Shown one piece after another: positions 7,810-16,782 of a DNA stretch of 42,123 nt. The DNA lies in the NCBI RefSeq assembly GCF_014698825.1, contig NZ_JACJTT010000047.1, positions 1 through 42,123 on the forward strand. Direction: 5' to 3'. The notes below the pieces were generated by a model. The model was not told where the DNA came from. It saw only the letters and a program-made list of their open reading frames with translations, and did no database searches. The position numbers and the translations under genes are program-made. Source of the stretch: Richelia sinica FACHB-800 (GTDB lineage: Bacteria > Cyanobacteriota > Cyanobacteriia > Cyanobacteriales > Nostocaceae). Each line of letters begins with the position of its first letter. Position 1 is the stretch's first letter.

Positions 7810-8417
7810 AGGGGATAATTCTGCTGGAAGCTCTGACGAGTCAACGGTTGGTCAATTTCCACACCTTCCCCACCCAACACATCCAACTGTTTACCATTGA
7901 TATCTATATAGACCTTGGCGTTGGGATTGAGAGTGGTTGCTGTGTAGACAATTTGTCCTACCCTTCCCATCATCGATGTACTACCACCACCTTGAGTAAA
8001 CTCCTCGGACAAATTAACGTGAATCTCATTATTTTCCGCTTTTAATCCCAGTAACTTGGTTCCTTTGGGAATGGTAGTTGACTCTGTGCCTTCAGTTGGC
8101 CCTGCCAATAAAGTTTGAACAGCTGCCTCTAAAGCTTGTTTAGGTTGTGCCGCAGCTACTTTTATACTGTGAGGAACTAACTCAACCCCTTGGTTATTAG
8201 ATTTCAGCCAATAGACATTAGCAGTTTGTTCATTACCTGTCTGTGTATTGGATGGTTGGACACGTTGATCAGATGTTTGAGATGGATTGGCAGGTGTGGG
8301 AGAATTACTAGATTGTGAAGTAAACCAAGCTACACTACCACTGACCGCCACAACTGCTGCTGAAACGGCAGCCACTACACCTGGAGTAATACGGTTAGTT
8401 CGTTGTTGGTTGTTCAT
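7806..8417 (-). CDS. GerMN-domain membrane-anchored protein
   Basis: A 203-residue protein with an N-terminal uncleaved-looking hydrophobic anchor (about residues 12-32, GVVAAVSAAVVAVSGSVAWF). A Ser/Thr/Pro/Gln-rich low-complexity linker follows (about 33-66), then one GerMN domain (about 67-195, with VYWL, ALEAAVQTLLAGPTEG and KLLGLKAENNEIHVNLSEEF). GerMN domains occur in spore germination GerM and in lipoprotein-like envelope proteins; in cyanobacteria the function is unknown. No lipobox cysteine is present, so it is likely membrane-tethered with the domain in the periplasm. It converges on the ArsR gene and is followed upstream by 350 nt without a gene. Confidence 0.85.
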   Translation of the reverse strand: MNNQQRTNRITPGVVAAVSAAVVAVSGSVAWFTSQSSNSPTPANPSQTSDQRVQPSNTQTGNEQTANVYWLKSNNQGVELVPHSIKVAAAQPKQALEAAVQTLLAGPTEGTESTTIPKGTKLLGLKAENNEIHVNLSEEFTQGGGSTSMMGRVGQIVYTATTLNPNAKVYIDINGKQLDVLGGEGVEIDQPLTRQSFQQNYPL

Positions 8418-8803
8418 ATCTAAAACCTACTTGACTAAAGGCTAAAATATTCTTTCCTATAAATAGGAACAGAGTAAGCGATGATACAGTTGAATAAGCA
8501 ATTTCTTAAAAATTAAGCGACACAGGGTAAATCGACAGTTAAAAGTATCTAAATTACCTTGTTAATAATGAAATAAACTCCTCCTTGCCTGTTCCCTGTC
8601 ACCTGTCTTTTACCAGCTATACCAATCACTACAGTTTAGTTACACCTTGCACCATTAGTGACTTTATCTCATCTTTATTTTAGGTTGGCATTCTCAGTCC
8701 GTCATCGTAACTGAAGAATTTCATCTTAATAATTTGTAAAAATTGTGGTGATTATTTAAGGTTAATTGAGGTGAAACTAACCGGGGATGGCAAGAGAAAA
8801 ATT
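8418..8803. other. Divergent spacer with no gene
   Basis: The 386 nt between the divergent GerMN and thiL genes hold no plausible coding region. It contains a CCTGTCACCTGTC motif (about 8597-8610) that recurs in other spacers of this window, near 19796, 29322 and 34820. Promoters for both genes must lie here, but no clear -35/-10 pair could be assigned. No TPP riboswitch core was found upstream of thiL. Confidence 0.6.
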
Positions 8804-9841
8804 ATGGTAAATCACGAATTATCTGACCTAAAAATACAGGATATTGGCGAACAAGGTCTGTTAGAAAGATTGCACAAGTTTTGTCCTTCAGATGTGGTTG
8901 GAGATGATGCCGCTGTAATTACCACTCAACCAGAACAATCTTTAGTTGTCACCACCGATATGCTGGTAGAAGGTGTGCATTTTAGTCATATCACCACATC
9001 CTCAGCCGATGCGGGTTGGAGAGCAGCAGCAGCCAATTTGTCAGATATCGCAGCTATGGGGGCTTCTCCCTTAGGAATTACCGTTGGTTTGGGACTTCCT
9101 GGCCACGTCCAGGTGAGTTGGGTGGAGCAACTTTATCAAGGTATGACTGAGTGCTTGGAAAAGTATCATGTGCCGATAGTTGGTGGAGATATAGTGCGAT
9201 CGCCCGTCACCACTGTAGCAATCACCGCCTTTGGTCAAGTCCATCCCCATTTGGTGATCCGTCGTTGTTCAGCACAGGTCGGACAAGCGATCGTGGTGAC
9301 AGGAATTCATGGTGCTGCCTGCGCTGGCTTAGAACTGCTCCTCAATCCCCAAATAGGCAAAACCCTCAACGCAGCAGAAAAGGCAGCTTTAATCACAGCC
9401 CACCAGCGTCCCCAGCCCCGTTTAGATGCCATATCTCTATTACAGAAAATAGTTAACGCCCCAAATCCCAATTCTCCATCCCCTATCCTCATTGCCGGTA
9501 TGGACAGCAGCGACGGTTTAGCAGATGCCCTGATTCAAATTTGCCGTGCCAGTGGTGTAGGAGCCGTCATCGAATACAGTCAAATTCCCTACCCCTCAGC
9601 CTTTAATCACTGGCTCACCACCGACCAAGCATGGAAATATATTCTTTATGGTGGTGAAGACTTTGAATTAGTTCTGTGCCTACCACATCCTTGGGCATTA
9701 GCTCTAGTTCAAGCATTAGGAACAGATGCCGCCATTATTGGCACAGTCACACCAGGCTCTCAAGTGGTTCTCCAAGACAAACACAAAAAATTCCCTGACC
9801 AAGTTCTTACTCTTAGTCAGGGATTTCAACACTTTAGTTAG
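8804..9841 (+). CDS. thiL: Thiamine-monophosphate kinase
   Basis: Phosphorylates thiamine monophosphate with ATP to give thiamine pyrophosphate, the last step of the pathway. The 345-residue product has the PurM/AIR-synthase fold motifs of ThiL. These are the N-terminal DIGEQGLLERL, the Mg-ATP loop VVGDDAAVI, the TTDMLVEGVHF substrate strand, AANLSDIAAMGA, VPIVGGDIVRS, MDSSDGLADAL and YGGEDFELVL near the C-terminus. ATG at 8804 is preferred, with a GAGA ribosome-binding site about 8 nt upstream. A GTG 33 nt further upstream would add eleven poorly conserved residues. The gene converges on gap2 with only 21 nt between stops. Confidence 0.95.
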   Translation: MVNHELSDLKIQDIGEQGLLERLHKFCPSDVVGDDAAVITTQPEQSLVVTTDMLVEGVHFSHITTSSADAGWRAAAANLSDIAAMGASPLGITVGLGLPGHVQVSWVEQLYQGMTECLEKYHVPIVGGDIVRSPVTTVAITAFGQVHPHLVIRRCSAQVGQAIVVTGIHGAACAGLELLLNPQIGKTLNAAEKAALITAHQRPQPRLDAISLLQKIVNAPNPNSPSPILIAGMDSSDGLADALIQICRASGVGAVIEYSQIPYPSAFNHWLTTDQAWKYILYGGEDFELVLCLPHPWALALVQALGTDAAIIGTVTPGSQVVLQDKHKKFPDQVLTLSQGFQHFS

Positions 9842-9862
9842 TAGTTATCTACAACTAAATAC

Positions 9863-10876
9863 CTATACCCACTTGGTAGCAACCAATTCTGCTAAATCAA
9901 GAACTCGTTGGCTGTAACCCCACTCGTTGTCATACCAAGCCATAACTTTTACCATGTCATTGCCCATAACCAAGGTTAAGCTGGCATCAACAATGGAAGA
10001 AGCATCTGTTCCTTGATAATCGGAAGAAACTAGTTGCAATTCACTGTAGTCTAAAATGCCTTTGAGGGAACCTTCAGCAGCATCTTTCAGAGCTTGGTTA
10101 ACTTCTTCAGTAATGGTGGGTTTTTCAACTTGCACTACAAAATCCACCATTGAAACATTAGGAGTTGGTACGCGCAAAGCTACACCATTCAGTTTACCCT
10201 TGAGTTCTGGTAATACTAGTGCTACAGCTTTTGCCGCACCGGTAGAGGTGGGAACAATGTTAATAGCTGCCGCTCTAGCCCGACGCACATCGCGGTGAGA
10301 AGCATCTAATAGACGCTGGTCACCTGTGTAACTGTGGGTAGTAGTCATTGTGCCTTTGATAATGCCAAATTTTTCATGTAATACTTTGGCAATGGGAGCC
10401 AAGCAGTTGGTGGTACAGCTGGCGTTACTGATAATGTGATGTTTGTGATGGTCGTAGTCATGGTGGTTCACACCAACTACGAAAGTACCATCTTCATTTT
10501 TACCAGGAGCAGTAATGAGAACTTTTTTAGCTCCAGCATTGACGTGCTTTAATGCACCTTCTTTGCTAGTAAAGACCCCGGTAGCCTCAATAATTAGGTC
10601 AATTCCCCACTCTTTCCAGGGCAAGTTTTCTGGATTGCGATCGGATACGCATTTAATTGTCTTACCGTTGATGATAATGGAGTTATCATCGGCGGTAATA
10701 TCTACACCCTTCAACTTACCTAGCATGGAGTCATATTTGAGTAGGTGAGCGTTAGTTCTAGGGTCAGATGTGTCATTAATAGCAACTAAGTCAATGTTGC
10801 TGTTTTCTCTTCCTACCCAGCAGCGTGCAAAGTTACGTCCAATGCGCCCGAAACCGTTGATTGCAACTCTAATCAC
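9863..10876 (-). CDS. gap2: Glyceraldehyde-3-phosphate dehydrogenase, Calvin-cycle type (Gap2)
   Basis: Reduces 1,3-bisphosphoglycerate in the Calvin cycle and gluconeogenesis, using NADPH or NADH; in cyanobacteria it is the partner of CP12 and phosphoribulokinase. The 337-residue length and [14 protein letters not shown] Rossmann motif match Gap2. The catalytic cysteine is C154 in [12 protein letters not shown], and [24 protein letters not shown] is intact in substance. It ends at ATKWV and lacks the plant GapB extension. The start is GTG at 10876 ([10 protein letters not shown]), with an AGAGGGC ribosome-binding site upstream. A further upstream in-frame start would add 17 unrelated residues. 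It lies 120 nt downstream of nadD, separated by a terminator. Confidence 0.97.
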   Translation of the reverse strand: MIRVAINGFGRIGRNFARCWVGRENSNIDLVAINDTSDPRTNAHLLKYDSMLGKLKGVDITADDNSIIINGKTIKCVSDRNPENLPWKEWGIDLIIEATGVFTSKEGALKHVNAGAKKVLITAPGKNEDGTFVVGVNHHDYDHHKHHIISNASCTTNCLAPIAKVLHEKFGIIKGTMTTTHSYTGDQRLLDASHRDVRRARAAAINIVPTSTGAAKAVALVLPELKGKLNGVALRVPTPNVSMVDFVVQVEKPTITEEVNQALKDAAEGSLKGILDYSELQLVSSDYQGTDASSIVDASLTLVMGNDMVKVMAWYDNEWGYSQRVLDLAELVATKWV

Positions 10877-10976
10877 AGTGTCTTGCCCTCTGTATTTATG
10901 CCTATAAGTTGATATCGTTGACCCCAATCATATCGCAAAGGGGGGGAGCATTAATAACCATAAAGTGTTATATCTG

Positions 10977-11010
10977 AAAAAAATCACATAATTTATTCAG
11001 AAATTATGTG
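10977..11010 (-). terminator. Rho-independent terminator of nadD
   Basis: On the minus strand a perfect 10-bp stem (CACATAATTT/AAATTATGTG, arms 11001-11010 and 10985-10994) with a 6-nt loop is followed at once by a T7 run (A7 at 10977-10983 on the plus strand). The nadD stop codon lies inside the loop, so the terminator overlaps the gene end. It should insulate nadD from gap2. Confidence 0.85.
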
Positions 11011-11620
11011 CGTAGAGGTTGTGCTGAACGATGTACAATCTGACCGATTCGGTTACTAAATAACGAATAGAATGGTGTTCACGACAAAGTTGACGGATTA
11101 TACTTGACGAAACTTCGACTAAAGGTGTGTTCAAACATTGCCAGTGGATGACACAGGACTGGTTTTTAAGTTCTTTCTCTACTTGCTTGCAGATTAGCTG
11201 ACTTTGAGCTATAGTCTCACCACCTATTAGTCGAGGAGCGATTAACCAATTACACATTTGTGCTACTTCCAGTCCACGATACCAGCGCGGCAAAGTTTGG
11301 AAGGCATCCAATCCAATAATCCAATACCAATAAGTATTTGGGTAACAAGTAGATAAATCATTTAAGGTGTTGATGGCATAAGAAGTTCCGGGGCGGCTTC
11401 CCTCAATTAGTGAGAGAGTAAACCCTGGATTGTCTTGTATTGCTAATTGCAGCATTTCTACACGCTGTTGAAAAAGAGCAGCTTGTTTATGAGGAGGATT
11501 TCGTGAAGGCACCCAAATTACCTGTTCTAGGGGAACTTGATTTAAAGCAGTTTCAGCTAGGAGTAAGTGTCCCCAATGAATTGGATCAAAAGTGCCGCCA
11601 AAAATTGCTAGTCTCTGCAT
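10997..11620 (-). CDS. nadD: Nicotinate-nucleotide adenylyltransferase
   Basis: Transfers AMP from ATP to nicotinate mononucleotide, forming deamido-NAD in NAD synthesis. The 207-residue product starts with the nucleotidyltransferase signature GGTFDPIHWGHLLLAE, containing the HxGH motif. It continues with VIWVPSRNPPHK, YWIIGLDAFQTLPRWYRG and the C-terminal SSSIIRQLCREHHSIRYLV, which contains the conserved ISSTxIR-like motif. The start is ATG at 11620. It is divergent from murC across a 389-nt spacer and ends within its own terminator hairpin. Confidence 0.94.
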   Translation of the reverse strand: MQRLAIFGGTFDPIHWGHLLLAETALNQVPLEQVIWVPSRNPPHKQAALFQQRVEMLQLAIQDNPGFTLSLIEGSRPGTSYAINTLNDLSTCYPNTYWYWIIGLDAFQTLPRWYRGLEVAQMCNWLIAPRLIGGETIAQSQLICKQVEKELKNQSCVIHWQCLNTPLVEVSSSIIRQLCREHHSIRYLVTESVRLYIVQHNLYAHNF

Positions 11621-12009
11621 TTCTAGTTCAACCAGGTTTTTGCGGTTTAAATAAAAGTATTTACTCTTTATGGACTATTGTAAGACTCTCAAGCAGGGCA
11701 CTATGCCATTGACAATTATTTTTCTAATGGCATAACTGTTATTGCTAGCTGGTCACAGAACAGTAAATATGTACTTTAAATTACAGGATTTTCTTTCCCG
11801 ATGTAGCAACAATTTTCAGAATAATTCAGAAGTAGAAAAAATATTCATTAGGGTAAAATTTTGCTCAACTAGCAAAACTAAAGCCAAACATTAATGATTC
11901 ATCAGTAGCTTAAGACAGTAGGTTAACAGTATCAGTAAAAATCAAAATCCTGTTATGATACGCGTGTCATTTGTGATTATGGTGTGGTGTGGTTTAAGAG
12001 GAGTCAGCA
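11621..12009. promoter_or_regulatory. nadD/murC divergent spacer with inverted repeat
   Basis: A 389-nt spacer with no plausible gene. A perfect 9-bp inverted repeat TATGCCATT/AATGGCATA (11702-11710 and 11726-11734) separated by 15 nt lies about 85 nt upstream of nadD. It is either an operator or a hairpin. A TATGAT -10-like box at 11954-11959 lies about 50 nt upstream of murC, without a clear -35. AGAGGAG at about 11996-12002 is a strong ribosome-binding site for murC. Confidence 0.5.
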
Positions 12010-13470
12010 ATGATTAATTCTATAGATTTTAGTGGTAGACCATTTCATTTTATTGGGATTGGTGGAATTGGGATGTCGGCTTTAGCCTACGTTTTAGCCC
12101 AGAGGCAATTACCTGTATCTGGTTCTGATCTCCGTCCCAACCATATTACCCGCAAGCTGGAATCCCTTGGTGCTCATATCTTTAGTAAACAAGAAGCAAG
12201 TAATCTGGAAATATTTTTGTCTCAAGCATCCAAGCCAGGAGTATTATTAAATTCACAAGAAAAATTATCTACTGATAAAGCTACTTTACCCCAAGTAATT
12301 TGTTCAACAGCGATTAACACAAATAATTTAGAATACAAAGCCGCATTAGAACTAGGCTGCCCAATTTTACATCGTTCTGATGTATTGGCAGCCTTAATTG
12401 CTGATTACCGTAGCATTGCTATTGCAGGTACACACGGTAAAACCACCACCAGTAGCATGATTGGTTATATGTTACTGCAAGCAGGACTAGATCCAACTAT
12501 TTTGGTGGGTGGAGAGGTTAATGCTTGGGAAGGTAATGCCAGATTGGGTCAAAGCGATTACTTAGTTGCAGAGGCAGATGAATCAGATGGTTCTTTGGTG
12601 AAACATGCACCAATGATCGGAGTAATCACTAATATTGAACTAGATCATCCCGACCACTACGAAACTCTAGAGGAAGTGGTTGATACTTTCCAAAAATTTG
12701 CCCAAGGTTGTCAAATTTTAGTGGGTAGTATTGATTGTGATACAGTTCGCGATCGCTTGAAACCAACTATTTCCTATAGTCTAGTGCCAGATACAGGTGC
12801 AGATTATACAGTCACGAATATAGACTACCGCGCTGACGGGACAACAGCCCTCGTTTGGGAACGGGGTAAAGCATTGGGTATGTTGAACGTCAAACTATTA
12901 AGTCGGCATAACCTCAGCAATGCCCTAGCAGCAGTAGCTGTGGGACGTGCTCTAGGCTTAGAATTTGGCGAAATTGCTAAAGGTATTTCCACCTTTGAAG
13001 GAGCCAGAAGACGGTTTGAGTTCCGCGGAGAAGCATCTGGTATTACCTTCATTGATGATTATGCCCATCACCCCAGTGAAATCCGTGCTACCCTAGCAGC
13101 AGCTCGTCTTCAAGCTAGACCAGGACAAAGAGTAGTAGCAATTTTCCAGCCCCATCGCTATAGCCGCACATTGACCTTTTTAGAAGAATTTGCTCAATCC
13201 TTCTCCCATGCGGATTTAGTTGTGCTAACAGATATTTACAGTGCTGGAGAACCTAATTTAGGTCAAGTAAGTGGAGAACAGTTAGCCAACGCCATTAGTC
13301 AACAACACCCCCAAGTAGTTTATCAACCAACTTTATCTTTGGTGAATGAGTTTTTAGTACAAACCTTGCGTCCTGGTGATTTAGCACTGTTTTTAGGTGC
13401 CGGGAATTTGAATCAGTCCATTCCGGAAATTATTGCCACATTACGTGAACCGGCAACAGCTACATCCTAA
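12010..13470 (+). CDS. murC: UDP-N-acetylmuramate--L-alanine ligase
   Basis: Adds the first amino acid, L-alanine, to UDP-N-acetylmuramic acid in peptidoglycan precursor synthesis, using ATP. The 486-residue protein shows the Mur ligase plan. It has an N-terminal Rossmann domain with IGIGGIGMSALAYVLA, the central ATP loop GTHGKTTTSSM (from about residue 140), EADESDGS, NIELDHPDHY, ARRRFEFRGE and the C-terminal FQPHRYSRT. ATG at 12010 has an AGAGGAG ribosome-binding site 7 nt upstream. murB follows 140 nt downstream on the same strand, a standard cyanobacterial pairing. Confidence 0.97.
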   Translation: MINSIDFSGRPFHFIGIGGIGMSALAYVLAQRQLPVSGSDLRPNHITRKLESLGAHIFSKQEASNLEIFLSQASKPGVLLNSQEKLSTDKATLPQVICSTAINTNNLEYKAALELGCPILHRSDVLAALIADYRSIAIAGTHGKTTTSSMIGYMLLQAGLDPTILVGGEVNAWEGNARLGQSDYLVAEADESDGSLVKHAPMIGVITNIELDHPDHYETLEEVVDTFQKFAQGCQILVGSIDCDTVRDRLKPTISYSLVPDTGADYTVTNIDYRADGTTALVWERGKALGMLNVKLLSRHNLSNALAAVAVGRALGLEFGEIAKGISTFEGARRRFEFRGEASGITFIDDYAHHPSEIRATLAAARLQARPGQRVVAIFQPHRYSRTLTFLEEFAQSFSHADLVVLTDIYSAGEPNLGQVSGEQLANAISQQHPQVVYQPTLSLVNEFLVQTLRPGDLALFLGAGNLNQSIPEIIATLREPATATS

Positions 13471-13610
13471 ATCTACTGATAACCCATAGCTAGAGTTTTC
13501 TTAAACAGAAAATTCGAGCTAGCACAAATTTCTGGAGCTAAATCCCTAACCGATATTTGATCACGGTTAATCACTCAAGATTAAAAACTCACAAACAAAA
13601 TGAAGTCAAA

Positions 13611-14633
13611 ATGATAACTTCTCAGGGCTCTGTAAAAGTCTGTAACGCTTCCGACGTGACTCCTCAACAGCAAGAAAAAGATAATTCTCGCAATAGTAAA
13701 CTAATTTATTTGCCAGGAACTGATTGTGTCCTGAAACCTCAAGCTAGTTTGTCAGCTTTTACTTCTTATCGAGTAGGAGGAGCAGCTGAATGGTATGTTG
13801 CCCCTCGTAACCTAGCTGCATTACAAGCAAGTATTGATTACGCTAAGGAAAATAACCTACCAGTTACCATACTAGGAGCAGGTTCTAACCTATTAGTCAG
13901 CGATCATGGCATACCGGGTTTAGTCATAGCCACTCGGCATTTGCGCTTTAAGCATTTTGATCCAGAAACTGGCTTATTAACTGTTGCTGCGGGTGAATCA
14001 ATTCCCAATTTGGCTTGGGAAGCCGCAGGGTTAGGTTGGCAAGGATTAGAGTGGTCTGTGGGCATTCCTGGTACTGTTGGTGGCGCTGTAGTTATGAATG
14101 CGGGGGCACATAATAGTTGTATTGCAGATATGTTAGTGAGCGCTCAAGTTCTTTTACCTGATGGCAAAGTAGAAACTCTAACTCCCTCAGAACTGGGTTA
14201 CAGCTATCGCACATCATTACTGCAAAATCTCAATGCTGCTGGACAAAGCCAAGCTCAACGCATAGTTACTCAGGCTACATTCCAACTCCAACCAGGAGCA
14301 GATCCAGAGCAGGTTGTAGCCAATACGAAGCAACACAAACAACATCGACTTTCTACCCAACCTTATAACTATCCTAGTTGTGGTAGTGTCTTCCGCAATC
14401 CTAAGCCTTATTCTGCTGGTTGGTTGATTGAACAAAGTGGTTTAAAAGGCTATCAAATTGGTGGAGCACAAGTAGCGCAACTCCATGCTAATTTTATTGT
14501 CAATCGTGGTGGAGCTAAGGCCAATGATATCTTCTGCCTCATTCGTCATATTCAACACGAGGTACAGGAGCGTTGGTCTATTTGCTTAGAGCCAGAAGTA
14601 AAAATGTTGGGTGAGTTTCAAGCTGCTTGCTGA
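13611..14633 (+). CDS. murB: UDP-N-acetylenolpyruvoylglucosamine reductase
   Basis: FAD enzyme that reduces UDP-GlcNAc-enolpyruvate with NADPH to UDP-MurNAc, the substrate of MurC. In the 340-residue product the FAD domain (about 40-200) has [32 protein letters not shown] and [21 protein letters not shown]. The substrate domain has [11 protein letters not shown] (catalytic Ser) and the C-terminal [10 protein letters not shown]. Features match the type II MurB lacking the YxTL insertion. ATG at 13611 is used; a TTG at 13557 in frame would add 18 residues. The first about 35 residues are not conserved. The 140-nt gap after murC contains a wobble-containing hairpin (13493-13515) that might weaken read-through. 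Confidence 0.95.
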   Translation: MITSQGSVKVCNASDVTPQQQEKDNSRNSKLIYLPGTDCVLKPQASLSAFTSYRVGGAAEWYVAPRNLAALQASIDYAKENNLPVTILGAGSNLLVSDHGIPGLVIATRHLRFKHFDPETGLLTVAAGESIPNLAWEAAGLGWQGLEWSVGIPGTVGGAVVMNAGAHNSCIADMLVSAQVLLPDGKVETLTPSELGYSYRTSLLQNLNAAGQSQAQRIVTQATFQLQPGADPEQVVANTKQHKQHRLSTQPYNYPSCGSVFRNPKPYSAGWLIEQSGLKGYQIGGAQVAQLHANFIVNRGGAKANDIFCLIRHIQHEVQERWSICLEPEVKMLGEFQAAC

Positions 14634-14656
14634 TGAGTAGCTGACATAAATTGATC

Positions 14657-14711
14657 ATGGGTAATAGGTGATAGATGATAGGAAAAAACGATTACCCATT
14701 ACCTATTACCC
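14657..14711. repeat. Inverted repeat after murB
   Basis: GGGTAATAGGT (14659-14669) pairs perfectly with ACCTATTACCC (14701-14711). ATGGGTAAT (14657-14665) can alternatively pair with ATTACCCAT (14691-14699), because the right side holds two tandem ATTACC units. It lies about 25 nt after the murB stop, so it could terminate murB, but it looks like the short dispersed repeats seen in heterocystous cyanobacteria. Confidence 0.55.
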
Positions 14712-14767
14712 ACCACCTCTATAATTGAATTTGATTTGTTATTCAAAGCACACACGTAGAATTCATT

Positions 14768-15118
14768 ATGAACAAAGGACAGGGACAGGGATTTGGCTTT
14801 GGTTTAGGAAAAATGAGAGAACTAGCGGATGCTTTTAAGAAAGCCCAGCAAGTTCAAGAAGGTGCCAAGCGTCTTCAGGAAGAGTTAGAACAAATGGAGA
14901 TTCTTGGTGAGTCTGGTGGTGGCTTGGTGAAGGTAATTGTCAGTGGTAACCAGGAACCCAAACGAGTAGAAATTTCTCCTGAAGCTTTTCAAGAAGGTGC
15001 AGACGTTGTTTCTGACCTGGTGACAGCAGCAATGAAAGACGCTTACAAAAAGTCTACCGAAACAATGCGCCAACGCATGGAAGAATTGACCAGTGGGCTG
15101 GAGTTACCTGGATTTTAG
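14768..15118 (+). CDS. YbaB/EbfC family nucleoid-associated protein
   Basis: A small (116-residue) homodimeric DNA-binding protein of the YbaB/EbfC family. It has an N-terminal Gly/Gln-rich lead ([15 protein letters not shown]) and a helix with [23 protein letters not shown]. The conserved strand block [25 protein letters not shown] follows, then a C-terminal helix [20 protein letters not shown]. Family members bind DNA as tweezers-like dimers; the cyanobacterial role is not defined. It lies between murB and a phosphatase gene on the same strand, possibly transcribed independently because a repeat separates it from murB. Confidence 0.93.
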   Translation: MNKGQGQGFGFGLGKMRELADAFKKAQQVQEGAKRLQEELEQMEILGESGGGLVKVIVSGNQEPKRVEISPEAFQEGADVVSDLVTAAMKDAYKKSTETMRQRMEELTSGLELPGF

Positions 15119-15180
15119 TCATTAGTCATTAGTCATAGGTCGTTGGCTATAGGCTGAAGACAAATGGCTAATGACAAAGG
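15119..15180. repeat. Short tandem repeat CATTAGT
   Basis: Directly after the YbaB stop, ATTAGTC units repeat about three times (15119-15137). Their inverse, GGCTAATGAC, lies at 15167-15176 just before the phosphatase gene. A related tandem stretch (ACTAATGACTGATGACTAATGACTAA) is at 5990-6015 upstream of efp. These belong to the short tandemly repeated sequences common in Nostocales. Confidence 0.55.
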
Positions 15181-15194
15181 ACAAAAGTTTATCT

Positions 15195-15671
15195 ATGGCG
15201 TATAAGTTATTATTTGTCTGCCTAGGGAATATTTGCCGCTCACCCTCAGCAGAAAATATCATGAATCATCTGGTTGAGCAGGCTGGTTTGAGTGAGAAGA
15301 TTACTTGTGATTCGGCGGGTACCTCTAGCTATCACATTGGTAGCCCACCAGATAGAAGGATGAGTTCAGCAGCCAGTACAAAATTGGGAATTAAATTGCG
15401 TGGACAAGCTCGTCAATTTCAAAAATCTGATTTTCAAGGGTTTGATTTGATTTTGGCGATGGATAAGGATAATTATCACGATATCCTGCTGTTGGACTAT
15501 TCAAGACAATATGAGCAGAAAGTGCGCTTGATGTGCGATTTTTGTTCGCGTCATACCCTGAAAGAAGTCCCTGACCCTTATTATGGTGGCTCGGAAGGAT
15601 TTAATCAGGTCATTGATTTACTAGTAGACGCATGTGAGGGCTTGCTCGAATACGTAATCACTCAAGTTTGA
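15195..15671 (+). CDS. Low-molecular-weight protein-tyrosine phosphatase
   Basis: Cytoplasmic phosphatase of the LMW-PTP/Wzb family, 158 residues. The P-loop CLGNICRS (C9 nucleophile, R15) sits at the N-terminus as expected. AMDKDNYHD and the general-acid motif DPYYGG (aspartate near residue 124) are present. Such enzymes dephosphorylate tyrosine kinases, often BY-kinases (Wzc) in capsule export. A Wzc-type protein occurs 11 kb away here, but it lacks the Tyr-rich tail, so a functional link is speculative. ATG at 15195 starts right at the conserved core. An ATG at 15171 would add eight residues. Confidence 0.93.
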   Translation: MAYKLLFVCLGNICRSPSAENIMNHLVEQAGLSEKITCDSAGTSSYHIGSPPDRRMSSAASTKLGIKLRGQARQFQKSDFQGFDLILAMDKDNYHDILLLDYSRQYEQKVRLMCDFCSRHTLKEVPDPYYGGSEGFNQVIDLLVDACEGLLEYVITQV

Positions 15672-15693
15672 TGGAATGGCTAAACTTAGGGAG

Positions 15694-16374
15694 CTATTCC
15701 ACTAATCCATGTTTAATGGCAAAACGTACTAACTCGGCTCGGTTGTTGGTTTCTGTTTTTCTTAATAAACTACTGACATATTTTTCTACTGTGCGTGGAC
15801 TCAGATGTAACTGGTGCCCCATTTCCACGTTAGACAAGCCGTGAGTCAATAGTTCCAAAACTTCTTGCTCTCTGGTTGTCAGTCCTGAGAGCATTTGTGG
15901 TTCTTGGATTTGAGTAGATAGAGAATTATGTCCGTCTACAGTCTTAATAGCTGTTGATGTGGCTAGGTTTTCTTGATAATAACGATATTCTGATTGAATA
16001 ATTTGCGATCGCTCCAATAAATTCCGAATCGCTGCCGCTAATTCTTCTAGCTCAAAAGGTTTTGGTAAGTATAAATCACAACCTGACTGGTAACCCAAAA
16101 TTCTCTCTTGAGTCTTAGTTCTTGCTGTTAACAATATGACTGGTATTAACCGAAAAACAGGTTTTTGACGAACTCGACGCACCAACTCATAGCCATTCAT
16201 CCGTGGCATCACGATATCCGTGACAATTAAATCTGGCTGGTACTCCTCAACCATCGCTAGCGCCTCTTGACCATTATCTGCCGTCATCACTGAATAACCA
16301 GACAATTCAAGATAATCGCTAATTGATAGACGAGTGCCCAAATCGTCATCCGCTACAAGGATCATCAAGGGCAT
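15694..16374 (-). CDS. Two-component response regulator, REC plus LuxR-type HTH
   Basis: A 226-residue NarL/LuxR-class transcription factor. The receiver domain (about 3-120) has the acidic pocket ADDD (D9-D11), the phosphoacceptor D53 in LIVTDIVMPRMNG, the switch threonine in LLTART and lysine in LPKPFE. After a linker rich in Tyr/Gln/Ser, the LuxR-type HTH (about 160-226) has TTREQEVLELLTHGLSNVEMG and SPRTVEKYVSSLLRK. ATG at 16374 is preferred, with GGGG about 12 nt upstream; a TTG at 16410 is the alternative. The cognate kinase is unknown. It is convergent with the phosphatase gene (22 nt gap). A perfect palindrome lies 164 nt upstream. Confidence 0.92.
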   Translation of the reverse strand: MPLMILVADDDLGTRLSISDYLELSGYSVMTADNGQEALAMVEEYQPDLIVTDIVMPRMNGYELVRRVRQKPVFRLIPVILLTARTKTQERILGYQSGCDLYLPKPFELEELAAAIRNLLERSQIIQSEYRYYQENLATSTAIKTVDGHNSLSTQIQEPQMLSGLTTREQEVLELLTHGLSNVEMGHQLHLSPRTVEKYVSSLLRKTETNNRAELVRFAIKHGLVE

Positions 16375-16537
16375 GGACTGTACACCCCTAACATTTTTGT
16401 GACTAAGCAATTCGCTATAACAACCACTCTAAATAAAACACAGATAATTATGGTGTCCTTATGTTTCATACTATGACAGGATTATCTGTTAATGACTGCC
16501 TATAGGGTGATTTATAAAGAAAATATTAAATACTTAG

Positions 16538-16553
16538 AATGTATTAATACATT
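16538..16553. promoter_or_regulatory. Perfect 16-bp palindrome, candidate operator
   Basis: AATGTATTAATACATT is a perfect 16-bp palindrome in the 408-nt divergent spacer between the response-regulator gene (16374, leftward) and smpB (16783, rightward). It could be a binding site for a dimeric regulator, perhaps the adjacent LuxR-type protein itself. It does not fit the NtcA pattern GTA-N8-TAC. The rest of this spacer is A/T-rich without a recognisable gene. Confidence 0.45.
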
Positions 16554-16782
16554 TTGACACTATGAATCAATGAGCAAACTAACTTTAACACTCATTTTCC
16601 CTGGTGTCTAAAATAGTAAACTGGATGCTTTACAGCTTACTATGTATTCGGTGTATGGTGAAGGTGTAGATTGTAGTGAAAGTCCCGAATTCAGCATTTA
16701 TATTAATTTAATAGGCAATCATTAATTTGCAAATCCGTTTGAGCCAATTTCTAGATAATTTTTAACGTACCCAAGATTTTCA

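Noticed and set aside
8418-8803. TPP riboswitch upstream of thiL
   Set aside because: The conserved CTGAGA and ACCTGAT-type elements of the TPP aptamer are not present.
9151-9456. 101-codon frame inside thiL
   Set aside because: It is fully contained in thiL, whose motifs are intact across the interval; the out-of-frame translation has low-complexity Arg/Ser/Pro composition.
16538-16560. NtcA box or a TTGACA promoter near the palindrome
   Set aside because: GTATTAATAC has only four bases between GTA and TAC rather than eight; TTGACA at 16554 has no acceptable -10 at the right distance.
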